From: JBARKJ01 sp049801375
GTDB taxonomy: Bacteria; Nitrospirota; JACRHJ01
Length of the DNA stretch: 7,652 bases
NCBI GenBank assembly: GCA_049801375.1
Contig: JBARKJ010000066.1
Span: 1 to 7,652 of the forward strand
Reading direction: 5' to 3'
The position numbers and the translations under genes were made by a program. Below, piece after piece: positions 1-5,260 of the stretch. The notes beneath the pieces were generated by a model. That model worked only from the letters and a program-made list of their open reading frames with translations, did not search any database and was not told the DNA's origin. Every line of letters starts with the position of its first letter. The first letter of the stretch is position 1.

Positions 1-935
1 CCTTTGCCCTTCAGGCGAAATACTTTGCCGGATTGCGTCCCGGCAGGGATTTTAAGCTTCATCTTCTCACGCAGGGTCGGCGCATCTATCTCTCCGCCGA
101 GCGCGGCGGTCGTGATGCTGATCGGGACCTCGCACCAGACGTCGTCTTCGTCCCGGACGAATATCGGATGCTCGTTGACCTTTATCACGATGAAGAGGTC
201 GCCGTGCGGCCCGCCATGCAGGCCAGGTTCGCCCTCGCCGGATAGCCTGAGCCTGCTCCCGGTTTCCACGCCTGGCGGTATCTTCACCTTCATCGTCTTC
301 TCGTGCTCGACGGTCCCATGGCCCTTGCACTGGGGGCAGGGGTCGGTGATGACTTGCCCTTCGCCCCTGCACGCCGGGCAGGTCCTGGCGATTGTAAAGA
401 ATCCCTGTTGTACTCTCTGCTGGCCAGTGCCGTGGCAGGCGGAGCAGGTCCTGGGGTGCGTGCCGGGTTTGCAACCGGTCCCTCCGCAGGTGGGGCAGTT
501 CTCCGTCTTCGGTATCCGTATCTCGGTCTCCTTGCCGAAGGCCGCGTCCTCAAACGAGATGGTCATGCTGTAGCGCAGGTCCGCGCCCCTCGCGCGTGAG
601 CGGCCATGGCCCGCCGCTGCTCCGAACAGGTCTCCGAATATATCGCCGAAGACGTCTCCGAAATCGCCCCGGCCTCCGAAGCCGCCGCCTCCGCCTCCGC
701 CCGTACCCTCGACGCCGGCAAAACCAAACTGGTCGTATGCCGCGCGCTTCTGCGGGTCGGAGAGCACCTCGTAGGCCTGTGTCGCCTCCTTGAACTTATC
801 TCCCGACTCCTGGTGGTTTTCGGGGTTCTTGTCCGGGTGGTGCTGCATCGCAAGGCGGCGGTACGCCTTCTTTATCTCCGTCTCGCTTGCGTTTTGATGT
901 ACGCCTAAAATTTCGTAGTAATCTCGCTTGGCCAA
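1..935 (-). CDS. dnaJ: Chaperone protein DnaJ (Hsp40), 3' end cut by window
   Basis: Cytoplasmic J-domain co-chaperone that delivers unfolded clients to DnaK and stimulates its ATPase. 311 residues are visible; roughly 60-70 C-terminal residues should lie beyond position 1. The J domain opens with AKRDYYEILGV and has its HPD motif at residues 33-35. A Gly/Phe-rich segment follows (about 71-110, with repeated FGD units). The zinc domain has all four CxxCxGxG repeats: CPTCGGTG (147), CSACHGTG (164), CPACRGEG (186) and CPQCKGHG (200). The first client-binding beta domain then begins. I found no frameshift. The start is TTG at 935: an in-frame TAG lies immediately upstream, so no longer form is possible, and GGAG sits 8 bases away. 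It is the last visible gene of hrcA-grpE-dnaK-dnaJ, 103 bases after dnaK. Confidence 0.96.
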   Translation of the reverse strand, partial: MAKRDYYEILGVHQNASETEIKKAYRRLAMQHHPDKNPENHQESGDKFKEATQAYEVLSDPQKRAAYDQFGFAGVEGTGGGGGGGFGGRGDFGDVFGDIFGDLFGAAAGHGRSRARGADLRYSMTISFEDAAFGKETEIRIPKTENCPTCGGTGCKPGTHPRTCSACHGTGQQRVQQGFFTIARTCPACRGEGQVITDPCPQCKGHGTVEHEKTMKVKIPPGVETGSRLRLSGEGEPGLHGGPHGDLFIVIKVNEHPIFVRDEDDVWCEVPISITTAALGGEIDAPTLREKMKLKIPAGTQSGKVFRLKGK

Positions 936-943
936 CTAGAATT

Positions 944-947
944 CTCC
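944..947 (-). promoter_or_regulatory. Ribosome binding site deciding the TTG start of dnaJ
   Basis: GGAG on the minus strand lies 8 bases before the TTG codon at 935. With the in-frame TAG abutting that TTG, it fixes the unusual start. TTG usually initiates less efficiently than ATG, so DnaJ may be made at a lower rate than DnaK, whose gene has ATG and a full AGGAGG. Confidence 0.7.
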
Positions 948-971
948 GGTTGAAACAGATTTATCAAACCA

Positions 972-1000
972 AAGCCCAGCCCTGATTAAGGGCCGGGCTT
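972..1000 (-). terminator. 12-bp hairpin between dnaK and dnaJ (attenuator, processing or stability element)
   Basis: In minus-strand RNA the arms AAGCCCGGCCCT and AGGGCTGGGCTT pair over 12 positions, 11 Watson-Crick plus one G-U wobble, around a five-base loop TAATC. It begins 38 bases after the dnaK stop. The bases that follow (TGGTTTGATAAAT) are only moderately T-rich, so complete termination is doubtful. Partial termination, or a 3' barrier protecting hrcA-grpE-dnaK mRNA, seems more likely. The wobble leaves a mismatch in the plus-strand version, which suggests a minus-strand role. Confidence 0.5.
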
Positions 1001-1004
1001 GAAT

Positions 1005-1033
1005 ATTATCTCACAAATCAGAGGCTGATTCAA
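1005..1033 (-). promoter_or_regulatory. Possible sigma70-type promoter for dnaJ
   Basis: TTGAAT at 1028-1033 (4 of 6 to the -35 consensus) and GATAAT at 1005-1010 (5 of 6 to the -10 consensus) are separated by 17 bases, and TG lies two bases before the -10. The expected start near 998 would place the 12-bp hairpin at the very 5' end of a dnaJ transcript. One such match per few hundred AT-richer bases can arise by chance, so this is only a candidate. Confidence 0.33.
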
Positions 1034-1038
1034 CCTTC

Positions 1039-2970
1039 TTACTTCTTCTCCTCGAACTCCGCGTCCACGACCTTTTCGCCGCCGCCTTCCGTACCGGCCT
1101 GTTCACCTCCGCCAGAACTGCCTTCAGGCCCTGACGCGCCGCCGCCTTCGCCTGCCGCGCCCGCGCCCGCCTTCTTGTATATCTCTTCGGCGAGCTTGTG
1201 CGAGACGGTGGAGAGCTTCTGCATCGTGTCCTTTATCGCGGCGACGTCTTCGCCGTCTTTTGCCTTCTTCGCCTCTTCGATTGCGGACTGAATGTCCGCC
1301 CGCTCGCCCTCGGAGACCTTATCGCCGTAGTCGGTAAGCGATTTCTCGATGGAGTAAATCAGCGTGTCCGCCTCGTTCCTGGCCTCGGCGAGTTCTTTTT
1401 TACGCTTGTCCTCTTCCGCGTGCGCTTCCGCGTCCCGGACCATCTTCTTTATCTCCTCCTCGGACAAGCCGGAGGATGCGGTTATCTTTATGGACTGTTC
1501 GCGCCCGGTGCCCAGGTCCTTCGCGCTGACGTGGACTATGCCGTTTGCGTCTATGTCGAATGTGACTTCTATCTGCGGCAACCCCCTCGGCGCGGGCGGG
1601 ATGCCGACCAGCTCGAACCGTCCAAGCGTCTTGTTGTCGCTCGCCATCTCGCGCTCGCCCTGGATGACGTGTATGGACACCGCCGTCTGGTTGTCCGCCG
1701 CCGTGGAGAATATCTGGCTCTTCCTGGTCGGGATGGTGGTGTTTCGCTCGATTAACTTCGTCATCACGCCGCCCAGAGTTTCAATGCCGAGCGAGAGCGG
1801 AGTGACGTCCAGAAGCAGCACGTCCTTCACTTCGCCCCTTAACACGCCGCCCTGAATCGCCGCGCCGATTGCGACGACTTCGTCCGGGTTCACGCCCCTG
1901 TGCGGCTCCATGCCGAAGGAATCCTTAACCACCTGCTGGACTTTCGGCATCCTTGTCATGCCGCCGACAAGCACCACCTCGTTTATGTCTTTCGCGGCCT
2001 TGCCCGCATCGGTCAGGGCCTTCTTGCACGGCTCGATCGTTTTATTGACGAGCTCGTCCGTAAGCTGCTCCAGCTTCGAGCGGGAGAGCTTCATCAGGAG
2101 GTGCTTCGGGCCGGATGCGTCCGCCGTGACAAACGGCAGGTTTATCTCCGTATCGAGCGAGGAGGACAACTCAATTTTTGCTTTCTCTGCGGCTTCCTTT
2201 AATCTCTGCAAAGCCATCTTGTCTTTCGAGAGGTCTATACCCTGGTCCTTTTTAAATTCGTCTACCAGCCAGCGCATCACCTTCTCGTCGAAATCGTCGC
2301 CGCCAAGATATGTGTCGCCGTTGGTGGACTTCACTTCGAAGACGCCCTCGCCAAGCTCCAGTATGGAGATGTCGAACGTGCCGCCGCCCAAGTCATACAC
2401 GGCGATGGTCTCGTCCTTTTTCTTGTCCAGGCCGTACGCGAGCGACGCCGCGGTCGGCTCGTTTATTATGCGTAGCACGTTTAAGCCCGCGATGCGCCCG
2501 GCGTCCTTTGTCGCCTGCCGCTGGGAGTCGTTGAAGTACGCGGGTACGGTGACTACCGCATCGGTCACCTTCTCTCCCAGGTAGTCCTCCGCCGTCTGCT
2601 TCATCTTAGTCAGTATCATCGCGGAGACCTCGGCGGGGCTGTACTCCTTGCCCCTTATCATTACATGGGCGTCGCCGTTTCCGCCTTCCACAATCTTATA
2701 CGGCAGGTGCTTCATCGCGTCCTGCACTTCTTTGGAATTGAACTTCCTGCCGATGAGCCTCTTTATGGAGAATATGGTATTTTCCGGGTTGGTAATCGCC
2801 TGGCGCTTCGCGACCTGGCCGACCAGCCTCTCCCCGGACTCCGATATCGCCACGACGGAAGGGGTCGTGCGCGAACCTTCCGCGTTGGGTATAACAACCG
2901 GGTCGCCGTGCTCTAAAACGGCGACACAAGAGTTTGTAGTCCCAAGATCAATCCCGATTACCTTAGCCAT
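1039..2970 (-). CDS. dnaK: Molecular chaperone DnaK (Hsp70)
   Basis: ATP-dependent Hsp70 that binds exposed hydrophobic segments of cytoplasmic proteins and cycles with DnaJ and GrpE. The protein is complete at 643 residues, a normal length. The nucleotide-binding domain shows IGIDLGTTNSCVAV (5-18), the phosphate motif DLGGGTFD (193-200, with the autophosphorylation-type Thr198) and VLVGGMTRMPKVQ (333-345). The interdomain linker DVLLLDVTP is at 383-391. The substrate domain and helical lid follow, then a Gly/Glu/Ala-rich low-complexity tail (about 601-634) and the end KVVDAEFEEKK. The segment around 80-115 contains the insertion typical of Gram-negative DnaK. The ATG is 7 bases after a full AGGAGG (2978-2983). 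It lies about 43 bases after grpE in the CIRCE-controlled operon. Confidence 0.99.
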   Translation of the reverse strand: MAKVIGIDLGTTNSCVAVLEHGDPVVIPNAEGSRTTPSVVAISESGERLVGQVAKRQAITNPENTIFSIKRLIGRKFNSKEVQDAMKHLPYKIVEGGNGDAHVMIRGKEYSPAEVSAMILTKMKQTAEDYLGEKVTDAVVTVPAYFNDSQRQATKDAGRIAGLNVLRIINEPTAASLAYGLDKKKDETIAVYDLGGGTFDISILELGEGVFEVKSTNGDTYLGGDDFDEKVMRWLVDEFKKDQGIDLSKDKMALQRLKEAAEKAKIELSSSLDTEINLPFVTADASGPKHLLMKLSRSKLEQLTDELVNKTIEPCKKALTDAGKAAKDINEVVLVGGMTRMPKVQQVVKDSFGMEPHRGVNPDEVVAIGAAIQGGVLRGEVKDVLLLDVTPLSLGIETLGGVMTKLIERNTTIPTRKSQIFSTAADNQTAVSIHVIQGEREMASDNKTLGRFELVGIPPAPRGLPQIEVTFDIDANGIVHVSAKDLGTGREQSIKITASSGLSEEEIKKMVRDAEAHAEEDKRKKELAEARNEADTLIYSIEKSLTDYGDKVSEGERADIQSAIEEAKKAKDGEDVAAIKDTMQKLSTVSHKLAEEIYKKAGAGAAGEGGGASGPEGSSGGGEQAGTEGGGEKVVDAEFEEKK

Positions 2971-2998
2971 CTTAAATCCTCCTGTATCATAACGATTC

Positions 2999-3010
2999 GA
3001 CTTATAAGTC
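2999..3010. repeat. 12-bp perfect palindrome in the grpE-dnaK spacer
   Basis: GACTTATAAGTC reads the same on both strands and sits in the 43-base gap after the grpE stop. As RNA it could form only a 4-bp stem with a TATA loop, too weak for a terminator. I see no family of DNA-binding proteins it clearly matches. The palindrome is certain; a function is not shown. Confidence 0.4.
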
Positions 3011-3013
3011 CTT

Positions 3014-3676
3014 TTATTCGCTGACGTCTTTCGAGGGCGGCTTCGCCACCGTAACCATCGCCGGACGGAGTATCCGGTCGTTTAAGAAATATCCCTTCTG
3101 GAACTCCTCCACCACCGTGCCCGGCTCGTAATCCGCCGTCTCCACGTGCATCATCGCCTGCTGCCTGTTCGGGTCGAAGGGCTTCCCGACGCTCTCCACC
3201 TGCGTAACGCCGAACTTCGTGAGGACGTCCATCAACTGCTTCGCGACCATCTTGACCCCTTCGACCAGCGCTTCGCCGCCCTGCGCGCCCGGCGTGCTAT
3301 CGCTGTGCGATATGGCACGCTCCAGGTTATCCAGCACCGGGATTATCTCCTTTATCAGGTTCTCGTTCGCGTATTTCCCCTGCTCGATAACATCCCGGCT
3401 CATCCGCTTTTTGAAGTTCTCCGTCTCGGCGTAGAGCCGGAGGTAGCGGTCCTTGTATTCGTGCGCCTCGTGCTTCGCTTTGTCCAGTTCGGCCCGAAGC
3501 TTCTCCATATCTTTTAACACCGCCTCCGGGTCATCCGCGAGCTTGGCCTCATCGGGTATTCCCGCCGGGCCCATAGCCTCTTCCCGGCCTTCCTCCTCAA
3601 CACGGTAGCCCTCTTGTATGGGGACCTTATGGCCCTCGTGATGGCCCTCGCGGTGTTTGTCGTCATGTCTCTTCAC
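3014..3676 (-). CDS. grpE: Nucleotide exchange factor GrpE with histidine-rich N-terminus
   Basis: Homodimeric co-chaperone that releases ADP from DnaK and can act as a thermosensor. About 220 residues. A charged variable N-terminus (1-48) precedes a long coiled-coil helix (about 50-100, ending in NFKKRMSRD). A four-helix dimer region with IKEIIPVLDNLERA (108-121) follows, then the C-terminal beta domain with VGKPFDPNRQQAM and QKGYFLNDRILRPAMV. The FDPNxH position usually His is Gln here. I chose GTG at 3676 because GAGG (3682-3685) lies 5 bases before it. A GTG at 3682 would add two residues, but it overlaps that ribosome site. There is no in-frame ATG near the start. Four histidines recur every four residues (4, 8, 12, 16), with an extra one at 13. 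Confidence 0.95.
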   Translation of the reverse strand: MKRHDDKHREGHHEGHKVPIQEGYRVEEEGREEAMGPAGIPDEAKLADDPEAVLKDMEKLRAELDKAKHEAHEYKDRYLRLYAETENFKKRMSRDVIEQGKYANENLIKEIIPVLDNLERAISHSDSTPGAQGGEALVEGVKMVAKQLMDVLTKFGVTQVESVGKPFDPNRQQAMMHVETADYEPGTVVEEFQKGYFLNDRILRPAMVTVAKPPSKDVSE

Positions 3677-3679
3677 ATG

Positions 3680-3685
3680 CACCTC
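3680..3685 (-). promoter_or_regulatory. Ribosome binding site deciding the GTG start of grpE
   Basis: GAGGTG on the minus strand complements the 16S anti-Shine-Dalgarno end. It overlaps the upstream GTG at 3682 but leaves 5 bases between its GAGG core and the GTG at 3676, which favours the latter start. Confidence 0.55.
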
Positions 3686-3706
3686 AGATGCTTGAAAATA
3701 TCTTCA

Positions 3707-3715
3707 ATTATAGCA
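3707..3715 (-). promoter_or_regulatory. Possible internal extended -10 promoter for grpE
   Basis: TGCTATAAT begins two bases into the gap after the hrcA stop codon, a full match to the extended -10 consensus TGnTATAAT. No -35-like hexamer is present at spacers of 15-18 bases, which extended -10 promoters can tolerate. The predicted start near 3700 gives a leader of about 24 bases to the grpE GTG with the ribosome site intact. It would supply GrpE, DnaK and perhaps DnaJ independently of CIRCE. Confidence 0.35.
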
Positions 3716-4750
3716 CTATCTCTCGCTTAAGAGCCTGCCCAGCACCCTGGCCGTGCAGTCCACCAGCGGGATGACGGTATTGTACGGCATCCGGGACGGG
3801 CCGATGACGCCCAGCGTCCCGACAATATTGCCTTCACTCCTGTAGCTTGCGATGACCAGGCTCACGCCCTGCATCTCGAAACATTTATTCTCGGAGCCGA
3901 TGAATACCTGCACCCCGTCCGCGTCTATGGCCATGTCGAGGAGCCTCAACAAACTGTGTTTTTCCTCGAAGGCCGCGAACAGTTCCCTCATCTTGTCGTA
4001 GTCCTTGAAGTCCGGGATGTTGAACATCTCCGACAGGCCCCCCACGAAAAGCTCGCCTTCCGCCTCTGTCTCATCTTCCTGGGGCGCGTCCTGCCAGACC
4101 TTCATCAGGTTCATCAGCAGGCGGGTATATTTATTTTTATCGTCTTCCATCAGCTTTAGGACTCTCAAGCGCATTTCCCGAAGGGTCTTCCCGGCCATCT
4201 CCTGGTTCAGGAACGCCGATACCCGCTCCAGGTCCCTTTGCGTCAGGTCTTCTTCCAGCTGTATCATCCTGTTATGGACGATGCCCGCGTTCGATACGAA
4301 TATAGCCAGGACGCGCTTGCCCGTCAGGCGTATGAACTCGACCTGCTTATATACCGTTTCCGCGGGCTTCGGAGCCATCACGATGCCGGTGTAATGAGAC
4401 AGCGCCGAGAGCAGTTTCGTGGTCTCCTGCATCAGCTGGTGGAAGTCCTCCCTGTGGAGCGGATAGTTCAGGATCTCCTGCTCCTGCGGACGCGGGAGGC
4501 TCCTTACCTCAATCAAGGTGTCGATATAAAAACGGTACGCCTTGTCGGTCGGGATCCTGCCCGCAGACGTATGCGGCTGGGCAAGGAAACCAAGCTCCTC
4601 CAGGTCCGACATGATATTCCTGACGGTGGCGGGGGAGATGCCCAGATTATAGCGTTTTGTGACGGTCCTGGAGCCTACCGGCTCAGCCGTGGAAATATAG
4701 CTCTGGATAATGGCTTTCAGGATTTCCCTGCTTCTCTCGTTTAATTCCAT
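3716..4750 (-). CDS. hrcA: Heat-inducible transcription repressor HrcA
   Basis: Repressor of class I heat-shock genes that binds CIRCE as a dimer and needs GroEL activity to stay folded, so chaperone titration on heat shock relieves repression. The protein is complete at 344 residues, the usual length. An N-terminal winged helix-turn-helix (about 5-60) contains VGSRTVTKRYNLGISPATVR (25-44) and the family signature TSAGRIPTDKAYRFYID (61-77). The GAF-like and dimerisation regions follow, with SEGNIVGTLGVIGPSRMPY near the C-terminus. Start ATG at 4750: GGGAG lies 10 bases upstream within a purine-rich leader. It is the first gene of the chaperone operon, with CIRCE 61 bases upstream, so it should repress itself together with grpE, dnaK and dnaJ. 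The gap to grpE is about 39 bases. Confidence 0.98.
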   Translation of the reverse strand: MELNERSREILKAIIQSYISTAEPVGSRTVTKRYNLGISPATVRNIMSDLEELGFLAQPHTSAGRIPTDKAYRFYIDTLIEVRSLPRPQEQEILNYPLHREDFHQLMQETTKLLSALSHYTGIVMAPKPAETVYKQVEFIRLTGKRVLAIFVSNAGIVHNRMIQLEEDLTQRDLERVSAFLNQEMAGKTLREMRLRVLKLMEDDKNKYTRLLMNLMKVWQDAPQEDETEAEGELFVGGLSEMFNIPDFKDYDKMRELFAAFEEKHSLLRLLDMAIDADGVQVFIGSENKCFEMQGVSLVIASYRSEGNIVGTLGVIGPSRMPYNTVIPLVDCTARVLGRLLSER

Positions 4751-4811
4751 GGCCTTTTATCTCCCCCTCCTTTCCGAATTAATCTCGCTACTTAACGTCG
4801 CCTGAGCCTCT

Positions 4812-4838
4812 TTAGCACTCAGCGATATAGAGTGCTAA
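4812..4838. promoter_or_regulatory. CIRCE operator for HrcA
   Basis: TTAGCACTC at 4812-4820 and GAGTGCTAA at 4830-4838 flank a nine-base spacer (AGCGATATA). This is an exact match to the CIRCE consensus TTAGCACTC-N9-GAGTGCTAA. It covers the predicted start point (about 4835), so HrcA bound here would block initiation. As RNA it would also form a hairpin in the leader. Confidence 0.98.
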
Positions 4839-4841
4839 TAA

Positions 4842-4871
4842 AATTTACCAGATTTGAGATGTATTAGTCAA
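4842..4871 (-). promoter_or_regulatory. Main sigma70-type promoter of hrcA-grpE-dnaK-dnaJ
   Basis: TTGACT at 4866-4871 (5 of 6) and TAAATT at 4842-4847 (4 of 6) are separated by 18 bases, and TG at 4849-4850 makes an extended -10. An AT-rich stretch (AAAAATTTC) just upstream may act as an UP element. The expected start near 4835 lies inside CIRCE and gives a leader of about 85 bases. The sequence does not resemble the E. coli heat-shock sigma32 promoter. Confidence 0.75.
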
Positions 4872-4914
4872 GAAATTTTTAAAGAAGGCGGGCTGGAATA
4901 AATAATCGGACGGC

Positions 4915-4945
4915 AAAAAAACGGCCAGGGAAAACCCCTGGCCGT
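4915..4945 (-). terminator. Intrinsic terminator after the DUF2892 gene
   Basis: In minus-strand RNA, ACGGCCAGGG and CCCTGGCCGT form a perfect 10-bp GC-rich stem with a five-base loop, followed at once by seven T. It lies 37 bases after the DUF2892 stop and 44 bases before the hrcA -35. It therefore insulates the chaperone operon from upstream transcription. The plus strand has no T tract after the hairpin, so it works in one direction. Confidence 0.93.
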
Positions 4946-4981
4946 AAGCTGACAACATTGTCTTTAGATGTCTTTGGCGCC

Positions 4982-5179
4982 CTAGCCCTGCTTGCACTTG
5001 CGGCAGGTGGACAGGCCGAAGATGGCGTAGGGCGGGCACCAGCCGATAAGGCCGGTCAACAGGGGGACAGCGCCCAGGAAGGCCCAGGGGGATTTAGGCC
5101 CGACAAACCCGAGCGAAATTATGCCTAAGCCAATGAGTACCCTGAGGATTCTCTCGACGCCGCCGATGTTTTTGTTCAT
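4982..5179 (-). CDS. DUF2892 / YgaP-like small inner-membrane protein
   Basis: A 65-residue protein of the DUF2892 (YgaP transmembrane domain) type; the opening MNKNIGGVERILRVLIGLG and the GWCPPYAIFGLSTC block are typical. Two hydrophobic segments (about 11-27 and 31-47) form a helical hairpin. Cys48 follows the second segment, and Cys59 and Cys62 form a CRKC pair in the short basic tail. The family's biochemical role is unsettled; in E. coli YgaP the same domain is fused to a rhodanese domain, which is absent here. ATG at 5179 follows GGAGGTG (5184-5190), a strong ribosome site. A Crp/Fnr-type operator and a -10 lie upstream and a strong terminator downstream, so it can be a single-gene unit, though read-through from the regulator gene is possible. 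Confidence 0.88.
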   Translation of the reverse strand: MNKNIGGVERILRVLIGLGIISLGFVGPKSPWAFLGAVPLLTGLIGWCPPYAIFGLSTCRKCKQG

Positions 5180-5210
5180 GCTGCACCTCCATAATTAAGT
5201 TATGTGGCGC

Positions 5211-5218
5211 ATTTTACA
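5211..5218 (-). promoter_or_regulatory. Extended -10-like element of the DUF2892 gene promoter
   Basis: TAAAAT (5211-5216, 5 of 6 to consensus) is directly preceded by TG (5217-5218). The predicted start near 5204 leaves a 24-base leader with the ribosome site at its end. There is no good -35 hexamer. The -35 region is taken up by the TGTGA/TCACA operator instead, as expected for a class II activated promoter. Confidence 0.55.
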
Positions 5219-5221
5219 GGG

Positions 5222-5258
5222 CTTTTTGTGGGGCGTCTGTGATATAAGTCACAAAAAG
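5222..5258. repeat. Nested 9-bp inverted repeat around the Crp/Fnr operator
   Basis: CTTTTTGTG at 5222-5230 and CACAAAAAG at 5250-5258 are perfect inverted arms separated by 19 bases. The second arm shares the outer half of the operator at 5238-5253. The result is an extra TTTTTGTG half-site, in opposite orientation, beside the main palindrome. It could be a weak RNA stem at the end of the regulator mRNA or an accessory half-site. Confidence 0.45.
5238..5253. promoter_or_regulatory. Crp/Fnr-family operator TGTGA-N6-TCACA
   Basis: TGTGACTTATATCACA on the minus strand is a perfect-arm palindrome of the type read by CRP and by CRP-like regulators such as HcpR. Its centre (5245.5) is 41.5 bases upstream of the start point predicted from the -10 at 5211-5216. 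That is the class II activator position. It lies 66 bases before the DUF2892 ATG and only 7 bases beyond the stop of the regulator gene. Confidence 0.75.
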
Positions 5259-5260
5259 GA

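Noticed and set aside
4..573. Plus-strand open frame of 189 codons
   Set aside because: Lies wholly opposite dnaJ; its cysteine and proline pattern mirrors the zinc-finger region of DnaJ.
951..968. TTGA-N10-TCAA inverted repeat in the dnaJ leader as an FNR box
   Set aside because: FNR sites have TTGAT-N4-ATCAA, that is TTGA-N6-TCAA; the spacing here is four bases too long.
1910..2584. Long plus-strand open frame opposite dnaK (also 1198-1755 and 1364-1855)
   Set aside because: Antisense to a highly conserved, certain dnaK; such open frames opposite dnaK are a known artefact of its codon bias. No ribosome site or recognisable family.
2986..2991. TATGAT as a -10 for a dnaK-specific promoter
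   Set aside because: The start point would fall inside the dnaK ribosome site, leaving a nearly leaderless message without it.
2999..3010. Shared GACTTATA between the grpE-dnaK palindrome and the Crp/Fnr operator as a second regulator site
   Set aside because: The outer TGTGA/TCACA bases that the regulator should read are absent; an eight-base match can be chance.
3676..3678. ATG near the grpE start
   Set aside because: It is out of the grpE frame and is followed at once by TGA.
4845..5039. Minus-strand open frame of 64 codons
   Set aside because: Runs through the DUF2892 3' end, the terminator and the hrcA promoter in a different frame; no family resemblance.
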